From: an uncultured Lachnospiraceae bacterium
Lineage (GTDB): Bacteria > Bacillota > Clostridia > Lachnospirales > Lachnospiraceae
Reading direction: 5' to 3'
NCBI GenBank assembly: GCA_910579495.1
Contig: CAJTVD010000004.1
Location: 102,287-125,062 of the forward strand
Length of the DNA: 22,776 bases
Position 1 is the first letter of the stretch; each line of letters begins with the position of its first letter. The notes under the pieces were generated by a model that was not told the DNA's origin, did no database searches, and saw only the letters and a list, made by a program, of their open reading frames with translations. Of this stretch, positions 14,983 to 21,621 are shown piece after piece. Position numbers and translations under genes: made by a program.

Positions 14983-15690
14983 TTAGTGGATCATTGCAGA
15001 TTCCACATTGCTTGCAAAGCCGTCCATATCGGTAGGGAGCCAAGCTACTTTGCTCTTGCCGCTTACGTCAACAGTAAGCTTTTCGCAGGATACGGTCACT
15101 TCCACAGGTTCGGGATCAAGTTCCATTGAAGCAAGGCCGTTCATGAAATCGTTGATGTAGTCGGTCATATATTTGTTAAATACTTCCATATCCCCGGTGC
15201 TGATAGCAAGCTGGTCTTCCTCTGAAGCCATCAGGTTTTCCTGCATGGTGTTAGCAGCGTCCATCATAATCTGTGTCATTTCATCTTCAGAATAACCGCT
15301 TACCTTTAAGGTTACAACCACTTTGTCCTTTTCTTCGGAAGTAATCTCAGCAGTGTAGGAAATCTTATTCATCATGGCAGTCATGGAATCGGACAGCCCC
15401 TGGATCTGTTCGTCAGTCATTTCAACGCCTGCAGCGGTGAGTTCGTTTTTGATTTCATCAATCATTGCTGTGTCAGCGCCTTCCTCAAAAAATGCGGAAC
15501 GTACATCGTCTTCTGATGCAAAACCCAGAAGGTCTTTCATTTTTGCCGGGTTGTCCTTTGCGGCAAGTTCAAATAACGCCCCTATGGTCTGGTCGGCGGG
15601 AGCCAGTTTTTCGCCACAGCCTGTAAGCGTCATACACAATGTTGCCATTGCGGCAATAATAGCCAGCGCCTTGGTCTTGAATTTGTTCAT
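14983..15690 (-). CDS. Putative lipoprotein, DUF5105-like
   Basis: This 235-aa protein has a type II signal peptide: MNKFKTKALA, a hydrophobic core and the lipobox LTGC with Cys25 as the lipidated residue. The mature part is acidic and rich in Met, Asp and Glu, with alternating helices and a beta segment (TAEITSEEKDKVVVTLKVSGYS). The overall pattern resembles the DUF5105 group of Firmicutes lipoproteins, which is a tentative match. It is expected to be tethered to the outer face of the membrane. AAAAGGAGA precedes the ATG. It is transcribed alone from a good promoter, divergent from the AAA-ATPase gene. Function unknown. Confidence 0.82.
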   Translation of the reverse strand: MNKFKTKALAIIAAMATLCMTLTGCGEKLAPADQTIGALFELAAKDNPAKMKDLLGFASEDDVRSAFFEEGADTAMIDEIKNELTAAGVEMTDEQIQGLSDSMTAMMNKISYTAEITSEEKDKVVVTLKVSGYSEDEMTQIMMDAANTMQENLMASEEDQLAISTGDMEVFNKYMTDYINDFMNGLASMELDPEPVEVTVSCEKLTVDVSGKSKVAWLPTDMDGFASNVESAMIH

Positions 15691-15742
15691 GATTACTACT
15701 ATCTCCTTTTCTTCATTAAAAAATAGAATTACATTAAAAAGT

Positions 15743-15771
15743 ATTATAATCTATAAAATGAAGAATGTAAA
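15743..15771 (-). promoter_or_regulatory. Promoter of the lipoprotein gene
   Basis: On the minus strand TTTACA (15771-15766) and a perfect TATAAT (15748-15743) are 17 bp apart, about 50 bp upstream of the start codon. Confidence 0.75.
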
Positions 15772-15797
15772 TAGGGCGAAGGTCATTATTTTCACAA

Positions 15798-15827
15798 TTT
15801 GTACACAAAATGTTCAAATTATGAACA
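15798..15827. promoter_or_regulatory. Two adjacent dyads between divergent promoters
   Basis: TTTGTacACAAA (15798-15809) is followed by TGTTCA-AATTA-TGAACA (15811-15827). Both are perfect small inverted repeats upstream of the two divergent promoters. They could be operators for a shared regulator; no regulator gene is adjacent. Confidence 0.3.
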
Positions 15828-15890
15828 AAAAGTTTTCTTTCATAGATAAATCTTACGATAATAGTGATCTTTATTTTGGAAGATGGTTGT

Positions 15891-15919
15891 TTGACATTTC
15901 CTTTTGGCCATATTATCAT
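15891..15919 (+). promoter_or_regulatory. Promoter of the AAA-ATPase/nuclease-like gene
   Basis: A perfect TTGACA (15891-15896) and TATCAT (15914-15919) are spaced by 17 bp, about 40 bp before the start codon. Confidence 0.7.
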
Positions 15920-15960
15920 GGGAATAGAAAGTTTAGCGGGGTGGTAAGGAGGGCGGGAGT

Positions 15961-17589
15961 ATGGGAATTTATGTGAATCCAGGGAATATAGCCTTTCAGG
16001 AAGCGGTTAATTCTAAAATTTACGTAGACAAGAGCGGCTTGATTCCTTATACGAACAGTGTAATCAGGACCCAGCAGAAGAATTTGTGCGTCAGCCGTCC
16101 CAGGCGTTTTGGGAAGACCATGGCGGCAGACATGCTGGTGGCGTATTACAGCAAAGGCTGCCAGTCAGGCAGGCTGTTTGCCGGGCTGAACGTGGTAGGG
16201 GACGCTTCTTTCCAGACGCATTTGAACCAGCATAATGTAATTCGGTGGGATGTGCAGCGTTTTCTGGAAACAAAGTACAGTTTCGGTACATTTATTGATG
16301 AAATCGAGCAAATGATAATCAGGGAACTAAAACGGGAATTCCCGGAATGCGGGGAGTTCCCTGAAGGAAGCAGGCTGAAGACAGTCCTTGACGAGATTTA
16401 TGGACAGCTCGGGGAAGGATTTATTTTCATCATTGACGAATGGGACTGTGTGTTCCGTATGGCAAAGGAGCAGAAGGAGATCCAGAAGAGGTACCTGGAT
16501 TTCCTGCGGGGGCTATTCAAGGGAGCTGGATATGTGGATTTGGCATATATGACAGGAATTTTACCCATCAAGAAGTATGGGGAGCATTCTGCGCTGAATA
16601 TCTTCCAGGAGTATTCCATGATAGATTCTGCGGGACTGACATCATTGTTTGGCTTTACACAGGAGGAGGTGTTGTCCCTTTGCGCCAAAGGGAAAGTGGA
16701 TTTTCAGGACATGGAGAGATGGTATGACGGTTATCTCATGGATGGTACGCATATTTATAATCCCAAGTCAGTTGTAGATGCGTTGGTGAGAGGAAAGTGC
16801 AAAAGCTACTGGACTGGCACAGAAACCTACGAGGCATTGAAAGTCTATATTGAACTGAACTTTGATGGGCTGAGGGAGGCAGTTGTGGGGATGCTGGGCG
16901 GAATATGCTGCAAAATTGACCCAACTACATTTCAAAATGACATGATGACTTTTAAAACGAAAGACGATGTACTGACACTTTTGGTCCATCTGGGCTATCT
17001 GGCTTATGATGAAGGGAAGGAAGAGGCCTTTATTCCCAATAAGGAGATTATGCAGGAATACCTTAGGTCAATAAAAGTTGGGAACTGGGATGGGTTGATG
17101 GAAGCTCTGAACCGTTCGGAGGCGCTTCTGCACAGCACCTGGGCACTGGATGGGGGAGCGGTGGCGGCAGAAATGTCGCTTATCCATGGAGAGACTGCGT
17201 CTTTGCTTAAATATAATGATGAGAACTCTCTCGCTTGCACTGTTATCATGGCTTATTACAGTGCTAAAGCATATTACATGAAGCCTGTTATGGAGTTGCC
17301 TTCAGGTAAGGGGTTTGCTGATGTGGTGTACTTGCCCAAAAGGGATACAGGCTGCCCGGCACTGGTGGTGGAACTGAAATGGAACAAGTCTGCACAGGGA
17401 GCTATAGCGCAGATTAGGGACAGGCAATATGGGGCATGGCTTAGTGGGTATACGGGGGACATCCTCCTGGTTGGGATCAATTATGATAAGAAGAGCAAGG
17501 AACACACTTGTATAATTGAAACCTGGACAAAGGAAAGCACAGTCCCTGATATACAAAAATCTTGCAATCAGGCTTATTTTCTATTATGA
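15961..17589 (+). CDS. Predicted AAA-ATPase fused to a PD-(D/E)XK nuclease-like domain
   Basis: This 542-aa protein is of the type seen in many copies in gut Firmicutes and Bacteroidetes: a predicted AAA-ATPase domain (AAA-ATPase_like) followed by a PDDEXK_9 nuclease domain. The start IYVDKSGLI is typical. The P-loop-like motif is RPRRFGKT (46-53), and Walker B is FIFIIDEWD near residue 158. The C-terminal nuclease core retains D454 (FADVVYLP) and E471-x-K473 (VVELKW), with the downstream QIRDRQY helix, so it looks intact. Biological role is not established; mobile-element or defence roles have been suggested only by analogy. Site AAGGAGGG and a consensus promoter precede the ATG. Its last bases overlap the promoter of the purine unit. 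Confidence 0.85.
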   Translation: MGIYVNPGNIAFQEAVNSKIYVDKSGLIPYTNSVIRTQQKNLCVSRPRRFGKTMAADMLVAYYSKGCQSGRLFAGLNVVGDASFQTHLNQHNVIRWDVQRFLETKYSFGTFIDEIEQMIIRELKREFPECGEFPEGSRLKTVLDEIYGQLGEGFIFIIDEWDCVFRMAKEQKEIQKRYLDFLRGLFKGAGYVDLAYMTGILPIKKYGEHSALNIFQEYSMIDSAGLTSLFGFTQEEVLSLCAKGKVDFQDMERWYDGYLMDGTHIYNPKSVVDALVRGKCKSYWTGTETYEALKVYIELNFDGLREAVVGMLGGICCKIDPTTFQNDMMTFKTKDDVLTLLVHLGYLAYDEGKEEAFIPNKEIMQEYLRSIKVGNWDGLMEALNRSEALLHSTWALDGGAVAAEMSLIHGETASLLKYNDENSLACTVIMAYYSAKAYYMKPVMELPSGKGFADVVYLPKRDTGCPALVVELKWNKSAQGAIAQIRDRQYGAWLSGYTGDILLVGINYDKKSKEHTCIIETWTKESTVPDIQKSCNQAYFLL

Positions 17590-17590
17590 T
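17562..17590 (+). promoter_or_regulatory. Promoter of the purine riboswitch unit, overlapping the previous gene
   Basis: TTGCAA (17562-17567), 17 bp, TATGAT (17585-17590). Predicted transcription start near 17597 coincides with the first base of the riboswitch P1 stem. The elements lie within the last codons and stop of the AAA-ATPase gene. Confidence 0.55.
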
Positions 17591-17596
17591 AAAAAT

Positions 17597-17677
17597 ATAC
17601 ACGACTGACGGAAGCAGGGGAGCCTGTGTAGGAGTACCTACGGGGAGTGTATGGTAAAAAAGCCGGCCGTCTGGGCA
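17597..17677 (+). promoter_or_regulatory. ZTP (pfl) riboswitch aptamer
   Basis: The aptamer shows the pfl consensus in order. P1 is ATACAC (17597-17602) with GTGTAT (17647-17652). Then come CGACTGACGG, a small extra hairpin CAGG-GGAG-CCTG (17615-17626), P2 GTAGG-AGTA-CCTAC (17628-17641), the invariant GGGGAG (17642-17647) and, after a short A-rich linker, GCCGGCCGTCTGGGC (17662-17676). ZTP riboswitches bind ZMP/ZTP (AICAR nucleotides), which accumulate when 10-formyl-tetrahydrofolate is scarce, and control purine and folate genes. The downstream genes are exactly AICAR-to-IMP enzymes. The 3' aptamer strand is also one arm of the terminator, so ligand binding should turn the genes on. Confidence 0.92.
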
Positions 17678-17708
17678 AGCCTGCTGAAGGTATGCCCAGG
17701 CGTTTTTT
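17668..17708 (+). terminator. Riboswitch-controlled intrinsic terminator
   Basis: CGTCTGGGCA (17668-17677) pairs with TGCCCAGGCG (17693-17702) with one G-U pair, followed by TTTTTT (17703-17708). The left arm is the 3' part of the ZTP aptamer, so aptamer and terminator exclude each other. It also ends transcription from the AAA-ATPase gene. Confidence 0.85.
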
Positions 17709-17722
17709 ATATGCCCAGGCGT
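17691..17722 (+). repeat. 13-bp direct repeat around the terminator T-run
   Basis: TATGCCCAGGCGT occurs at 17691-17703 and again at 17710-17722, separated by 6 bases. The first copy is the 3' terminator arm. The second copy can pair with the same aptamer strand but lacks a T-run, and its CCAGG can pair with CCTGG just before GGAGG at 17730. Confidence 0.7.
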
Positions 17723-17766
17723 AATCCCTGGAGGCTGTTTTGAGGATGGAAATGGAGGAAAAGGAA

Positions 17767-18480
17767 ATGGAAATGTTGTCGCTTGCGAAGGAACTTGGGG
17801 AAAATGCATACCCGGGAAGGGGGATTGTCATTGGAAAGACCAAGGATGGGGCAAAGGCTGTAACGGCATATTTTATCATGGGAAGAAGCGTTAACAGCCG
17901 TAACCGAATTTTTGTGACAGAGGGGGAGGGGATCAGGACCCAGGCATTTGACCCCTCAAAGCTGGAGGATCCCAGCCTGATCATTTATGCGCCGGTGAGG
18001 GTGCTGGATGGCAGGACGATTGTCACCAACGGGGACCAGACAGATACTGTCTACGAGGGGCTGGAGAGGGGGCTGACCTTTGAACAGTCCTTAAGGAGCC
18101 GTGAATTTGAGCCGGACGCTCCCAATTATACCCCCAGGATATCAGGGGTTTTGCATGTTAAAGAGGGGGTTTTTGGCTATGAAATGTCAATCTTAAAAAG
18201 CCATAACGGCAATCCCCAAAGCTGTAACCGCTATACCTATTCCTACGCAAACCCGGTGGCAGGGGAGGGGCATTTTATCCACACTTATATGCACGACGGC
18301 GATCCTCTCCCAAGCTTTGAGGGGGAGCCGAAGCAGGTGGAAATTGCAGGGGATATTGACCAATTTACGGAGATGGTCTGGGACAGCCTGGACGGGGAAA
18401 ACAAGGTATCCTTATTTGTAAGATTTATTGATATTGCCACAGGCGGATATGAAACACGGATACGGAACAAAAATAATTAA
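17767..18480 (+). CDS. purO: IMP cyclohydrolase, PurO-type
   Basis: This enzyme closes the ring of FAICAR to give IMP, the last step of de novo purine synthesis. It is the PurO type, first known from archaea, rather than the PurH N-terminal domain. The 237-aa protein carries the family start AYPGRGIVIGKT, then YFIMGRSVNSRNRIF, the segment IIYAPVRVL, TNGDQTDT and SCNRYTYSY. The start is uncertain: ATG 17767 has GGAGG 8 bp upstream. A TTG at 17740 or ATGs at 17746, 17752 and 17773 are alternatives; the first three would add a repetitive Met/Glu leader. A ZTP riboswitch lies directly upstream and the AICAR transformylase directly downstream. Confidence 0.88.
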   Translation: MEMLSLAKELGENAYPGRGIVIGKTKDGAKAVTAYFIMGRSVNSRNRIFVTEGEGIRTQAFDPSKLEDPSLIIYAPVRVLDGRTIVTNGDQTDTVYEGLERGLTFEQSLRSREFEPDAPNYTPRISGVLHVKEGVFGYEMSILKSHNGNPQSCNRYTYSYANPVAGEGHFIHTYMHDGDPLPSFEGEPKQVEIAGDIDQFTEMVWDSLDGENKVSLFVRFIDIATGGYETRIRNKNN

Positions 18481-18512
18481 TGGCAGTGGGAACTGGAAGG
18501 AGGAGAACTAAA

Positions 18513-19691
18513 ATGAATGAAATACAACTAAAATACGGATGCAACCCAAACCAAAAGCCCTCCCGTATTTTTATGGAGGATGGAAGTGAGCTGCCAGCCA
18601 AAGTATTAAACGGGAATCCCGGCTATATTAATTTTCTGGATGCGTTTAATGGCTGGCAGCTGGTAAAGGAACTGAAAGAGGCGGCAAACCTTCCGGCGGC
18701 GGCTTCCTTTAAGCATGTTTCCCCGGCAGGGGCAGCGGTGGGGCTCCCGCTTTCGGAAACTCTGGCGAAAATTTACTGGGTGGATGATTTAGGGGAGCTT
18801 TCCCCTCTTGCCTGCGCCTATGCAAGGGCCAGGGGGGCGGACCGCATGTCTTCCTTTGGTGATTTTATCGCCCTCTCGGATGTGTGCGATGGGGATACCG
18901 CCAGGCTGATCAAGCGGGAAGTATCTGACGGCGTGATTGCGCCGGGATATACAGATGAAGCGCTGGCAGTGTTAAAAGCCAAGAAAAAAGGGAATTATAA
19001 TATTATCCAGATTGACCCGGACTATACGCCTGCTCCGGTGGAGAGAAAACAGGTGTATGGGATTACCTTTGAGCAGGGGCGCAATGGGCTGGACATTAAC
19101 GGGGAGCTGCTGTCCCATATTGTGACGAAGAATAAGGCGCTCCCGGAGGATGCGGAAATGGATATGAAAATAGCCCTGATTACCCTGAAATACACCCAAT
19201 CTAATTCTGTCTGCTATGTAAAGGGAGGGCAGGCCATCGGCATTGGGGCGGGGCAGCAGTCCAGGGTACACTGCACCAGGCTGGCAGGGCAGAAGGCGGA
19301 TAACTGGTATCTGCGCCAGGCACCCCAGGTTTTGGGCTTAAAGTTCCTGGAAACTTTGGGGCGTGCGGACAGGGATAACGCAATTGATGTGTATATTGGC
19401 GATGAGTATGAGGATGTGCTGCGGGAAGGGGAATGGCAGAAACGTTTTCAGGAAAAGCCGCCGGTGTTTACCAGGGAGGAAAAGCGGGCATGGCTGGACG
19501 GGAACAAAGACGTTACCCTTGGCTCCGACGCCTTTTTCCCATTTTCAGATAATATTGAGCGGGCGTATAAAAGCGGCGTAAAATACATTGCCCAGCCTGG
19601 CGGCTCTGTCCGTGACGACCTGGTGGTTGAATGCTGTGATAAGTATGATATGGTGATGGCATTTACCGGCATCCGGTTATTCCACCATTAA
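18513..19691 (+). CDS. purH: Stand-alone AICAR transformylase (PurH C-domain type)
   Basis: It formylates AICAR (ZMP) with 10-formyl-tetrahydrofolate to FAICAR. Most bacteria fuse this domain to an IMP cyclohydrolase in PurH (about 510-590 aa). Here the 392-aa protein has only the transformylase part, beginning MNEIQLKYGCNPNQKPSRIF. The catalytic Lys-His pair is in SFKHVSPAG (K67-H68), followed by YARARGADRMSSFGDF. GGQAIGIGAGQQSRVHC and DAFFPFSDNIE are the expected downstream motifs. The ring-closing activity is supplied by the upstream PurO-type gene. The ATG at 18513 follows AAGGAGGAG, 32 bp after the purO stop. It shares control by the ZTP riboswitch. Confidence 0.92.
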   Translation: MNEIQLKYGCNPNQKPSRIFMEDGSELPAKVLNGNPGYINFLDAFNGWQLVKELKEAANLPAAASFKHVSPAGAAVGLPLSETLAKIYWVDDLGELSPLACAYARARGADRMSSFGDFIALSDVCDGDTARLIKREVSDGVIAPGYTDEALAVLKAKKKGNYNIIQIDPDYTPAPVERKQVYGITFEQGRNGLDINGELLSHIVTKNKALPEDAEMDMKIALITLKYTQSNSVCYVKGGQAIGIGAGQQSRVHCTRLAGQKADNWYLRQAPQVLGLKFLETLGRADRDNAIDVYIGDEYEDVLREGEWQKRFQEKPPVFTREEKRAWLDGNKDVTLGSDAFFPFSDNIERAYKSGVKYIAQPGGSVRDDLVVECCDKYDMVMAFTGIRLFHH

Positions 19692-19728
19692 GAAACCAAT
19701 GCTATGCCAGGGGCAGGAAGGAGCGGGA

Positions 19729-19932
19729 ATGGAACAAATTGACCAGGTAATCCGGATGTTGGATTCCATGGCGGAGGCTGGGGTCAGCCGCATAAAGGTA
19801 GAGACATCTGAGGAAGTGGAGGAAGGAAGCGCAAGAAGGGCATATCACCACGGAAGATGCGATGTGGGGAGCCCTTTTGCCACAGGGGCGCTTTTTGACC
19901 TGGAAGAAGAGACAGGGAAAGAATGCTTTTAG
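19729..19932 (+). CDS. Small conserved-looking protein of the purine unit
   Basis: This 67-aa protein reads MEQIDQVIRMLDSMAEAGV, then a charged segment and the His/Cys/Gly-containing AYHHGRCDVGSPFATG. Similar small proteins beside purine genes in Lachnospiraceae are known to me only from memory. No function is recognised; YHHGRCD could bind a metal. The ATG at 19729 follows GGAAGGAG, so translation is likely. The open frame upstream to 19699 lacks a ribosome binding site. It lies 37 bp after the transformylase and probably shares its transcript. Confidence 0.7.
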   Translation: MEQIDQVIRMLDSMAEAGVSRIKVETSEEVEEGSARRAYHHGRCDVGSPFATGALFDLEEETGKECF

Positions 19933-19949
19933 GCCGGATATGGCCTGGG

Positions 19950-19992
19950 AGACAGGCCTTTGGGCTTATATGGATGGCCCAAAGGCCTGTCT
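19950..19992. repeat. Perfect 16-bp inverted repeat between convergent genes
   Basis: AGACAGGCCTTTGGGC (19950-19965) and GCCCAAAGGCCTGTCT (19977-19992) form a strong 16-bp hairpin with an 11-nt loop. A second small hairpin AGGCC/GGCCT lies just before it (19931-19946). Neither strand has a clear T-run afterwards, so it may be a non-canonical bidirectional terminator or transcript-end stabiliser for the purine unit and the SOD gene. Confidence 0.6.
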
Positions 19993-20006
19993 GGGAAAGC
20001 CCGGGG

Positions 20007-20501
20007 TCAGGCTCCCCTGATTTCGCCGCATCCAATTTTAGACCCGGCATTGCCTGAAGGCTGGGAAGTAAAATCGTCATGGCCGGAATGGATGATGACA
20101 GATTTGCCAATAATCTCTTCTATAGTAAAGCGCTTATCGTAAAAGGAGGACCAGGCATATCCCTGGCAGCCCAGAAGGGGAAGCAGGTCTCCTGCATGGT
20201 AGGGATGGGGTGCTTCCCCTGGATTATAGTGGTTGCCTGTATTTTGGAAGCTGCCGGAGCAGTCGCCAAATTCATGAATATGCATGGCGTAGAAATCGCT
20301 GCCCCCTTCCTGGGAAACCTCCGGGAGGCCGAAGACCTCCGCTTCTATCAGCACGCCCCCATAGGAGGTGGGGAAAAATTTGACAAGGCCGCTAAGCTGT
20401 GGGTTTTCAGTGTTTCCGGTGATCCATGCTGCTGCGCCGGGGCGCTCATAGGCCAATTGCTGGATAAAATTCATCCTTGGGGTGATTGGGTTAGAATACA
20501 T
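20007..20501 (-). CDS. Copper/zinc superoxide dismutase-like protein, apparently cytosolic
   Basis: This 164-aa protein has the Cu/Zn SOD fold signatures. All seven metal ligands are present by alignment: H74 and H76 (MHIHEFGDC), H91 (NHYNP), H99, H102, D105 (PHPYHAGDL) and H138 (VIIHSGHDD). The disulfide Cys pair is C81 and C158 (GCGEI). The zinc loop between the third and fourth His is short (H99-x2-H102, against x8 in classical enzymes). The position of the substrate-guiding Arg is Lys155 (NAGSKIGCG). There is no signal peptide, unlike most bacterial SodC. The start is ATG 20501, directly after a GTG, with only a weak site (AGGCAGAG); ATG 20474 is an alternative. It is convergent with the purine unit and divergent from degV. 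Superoxide removal is likely but unproven. Confidence 0.88.
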   Translation of the reverse strand: MYSNPITPRMNFIQQLAYERPGAAAWITGNTENPQLSGLVKFFPTSYGGVLIEAEVFGLPEVSQEGGSDFYAMHIHEFGDCSGSFQNTGNHYNPGEAPHPYHAGDLLPLLGCQGYAWSSFYDKRFTIEEIIGKSVIIHSGHDDFTSQPSGNAGSKIGCGEIRGA

Positions 20502-20580
20502 CACAAAGCTCTGCCTGTTTTTAGGTTATCATATGCTAAGAAATATTTAAGATGCATAAATTCCTTATATGTAGTATAGT

Positions 20581-20639
20581 TATAATGGAATTTTTTCAAA
20601 AATTTTAATCAGAGTATGCTTGGAAAGGCTTCCGGAAGC
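20581..20639 (+). promoter_or_regulatory. Possible degV promoter region with palindromes
   Basis: TATAAT at 20581-20586 could be a -10, but no good -35 is placed 16-18 bp upstream. Downstream are AATTTTTTCAAAAATT (about 20589-20604) and the perfect 12-bp palindrome GCTTCCGGAAGC (20628-20639), possibly operators or leader hairpins. No coding potential is seen in 20505-20684. Confidence 0.3.
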
Positions 20640-20684
20640 AGGAATAATTTTTCAGGTACGCTCAGGGAAAGAGAGATGGAATAA

Positions 20685-21569
20685 ATGGCTTTTTGTATTA
20701 TCACGGACTCCGCTTCCGATGTGCCGGAGAGCGTTATTAAGGAATACGGCCTGCATGTAATCCCAACGCCTGTTACCATAGAGGGAAAGGACTATTTTGA
20801 CGGGGAAACGATATTTCCCGACCAGTTCTATGAAATACAGGCATCCGGCAGGGAAATATCCACCTACCATGTAAGCCAGAATATGTTCTATGAACATTTT
20901 CTTCCTTTTGCACAGCGGGGGGACGAGGTTTTGTACCTTTGCTTTTCCACGGGGATTGCAGGGACATTCAATGCCGCAAGGCTTGCCCGTGAGGAGCTTG
21001 AGGAGGAATATCCGGATTTTGTGATTACGGTTATTGATACAAAGTGTGCTTCCGTAGGCTATGGGCTTGTGGCGGAACGGCTTCTTTGTATGCAGAAAAA
21101 CGGTGCGCCCAAAGAACTTTTAATTGAGGCGGCACATTTCTTCTGTGAGCATATGGAACATGCGGTGACAGTGGTGGAGCTGGGATATTTATTTAAAGGA
21201 GGGCGCCTTAGCAGGACCTCTTTCCTGGCAGGGACGGTGCTGGATATTAAGCCCATTATCATTGTGGATGAGAATGGTTCCCTGAAAGCTGTGGAGAAAG
21301 TAAGGGGCTGGAAAAAGGCCCAGAAGAGGATTTTAACCATGGTGGGCGAAAAAGGGAAAAATCTGGAAAAACAGGTGGTGGGGATTTGTTACGGCACCGA
21401 CAGGGAAGCCTATGACTATATTAAAAAAGAGCTGGAAGGGCGGTATCATGTAAAAGGGTTTCTGGAGGGGCGTGTGGGCTGTGCGATCGGTGCCCATACA
21501 GGGCCTGGGATCCTGGGAATTGTATTTTTAAATGAAACCAATGAGAAATATGAAGAGTATTTGAAGTAA
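20685..21569 (+). CDS. DegV family protein (fatty-acid-binding, FakB-like)
   Basis: This is a 294-aa DegV-fold protein. These proteins bind a fatty acid in a buried pocket; some (FakB) present it to the kinase FakA for phospholipid synthesis. The family features are ITDSASDVP at the N-terminus, the ISTYHVSQ loop, FSTGIAGTFNAA, YLFKGGRLS and the C-terminal GAHTGPGILGIVF. No fakA gene is in the window, so its partner is unknown. The ATG at 20685 is preceded by AAAGAGAGA. It is followed 52 bp later by sufC, with which it may be co-transcribed by chance of order only. Confidence 0.9.
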   Translation: MAFCIITDSASDVPESVIKEYGLHVIPTPVTIEGKDYFDGETIFPDQFYEIQASGREISTYHVSQNMFYEHFLPFAQRGDEVLYLCFSTGIAGTFNAARLAREELEEEYPDFVITVIDTKCASVGYGLVAERLLCMQKNGAPKELLIEAAHFFCEHMEHAVTVVELGYLFKGGRLSRTSFLAGTVLDIKPIIIVDENGSLKAVEKVRGWKKAQKRILTMVGEKGKNLEKQVVGICYGTDREAYDYIKKELEGRYHVKGFLEGRVGCAIGAHTGPGILGIVFLNETNEKYEEYLK

Positions 21570-21621
21570 AAGAAAATTTTCACAGGCGAATTGGCAGGCT
21601 GGGAGAAGGCGGAGGATATAT

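Noticed and set aside
17597..17677. Guanine/adenine purine riboswitch
   Set aside because: The leader lacks the purine-aptamer core and loop-loop elements; the GGGGAG and CTGGGC blocks fit the ZTP class instead.
20079..20579. 166-aa plus-strand frame
   Set aside because: It is the antisense shadow of the Cu/Zn SOD gene, whose ligands and motifs are unmistakable on the minus strand.
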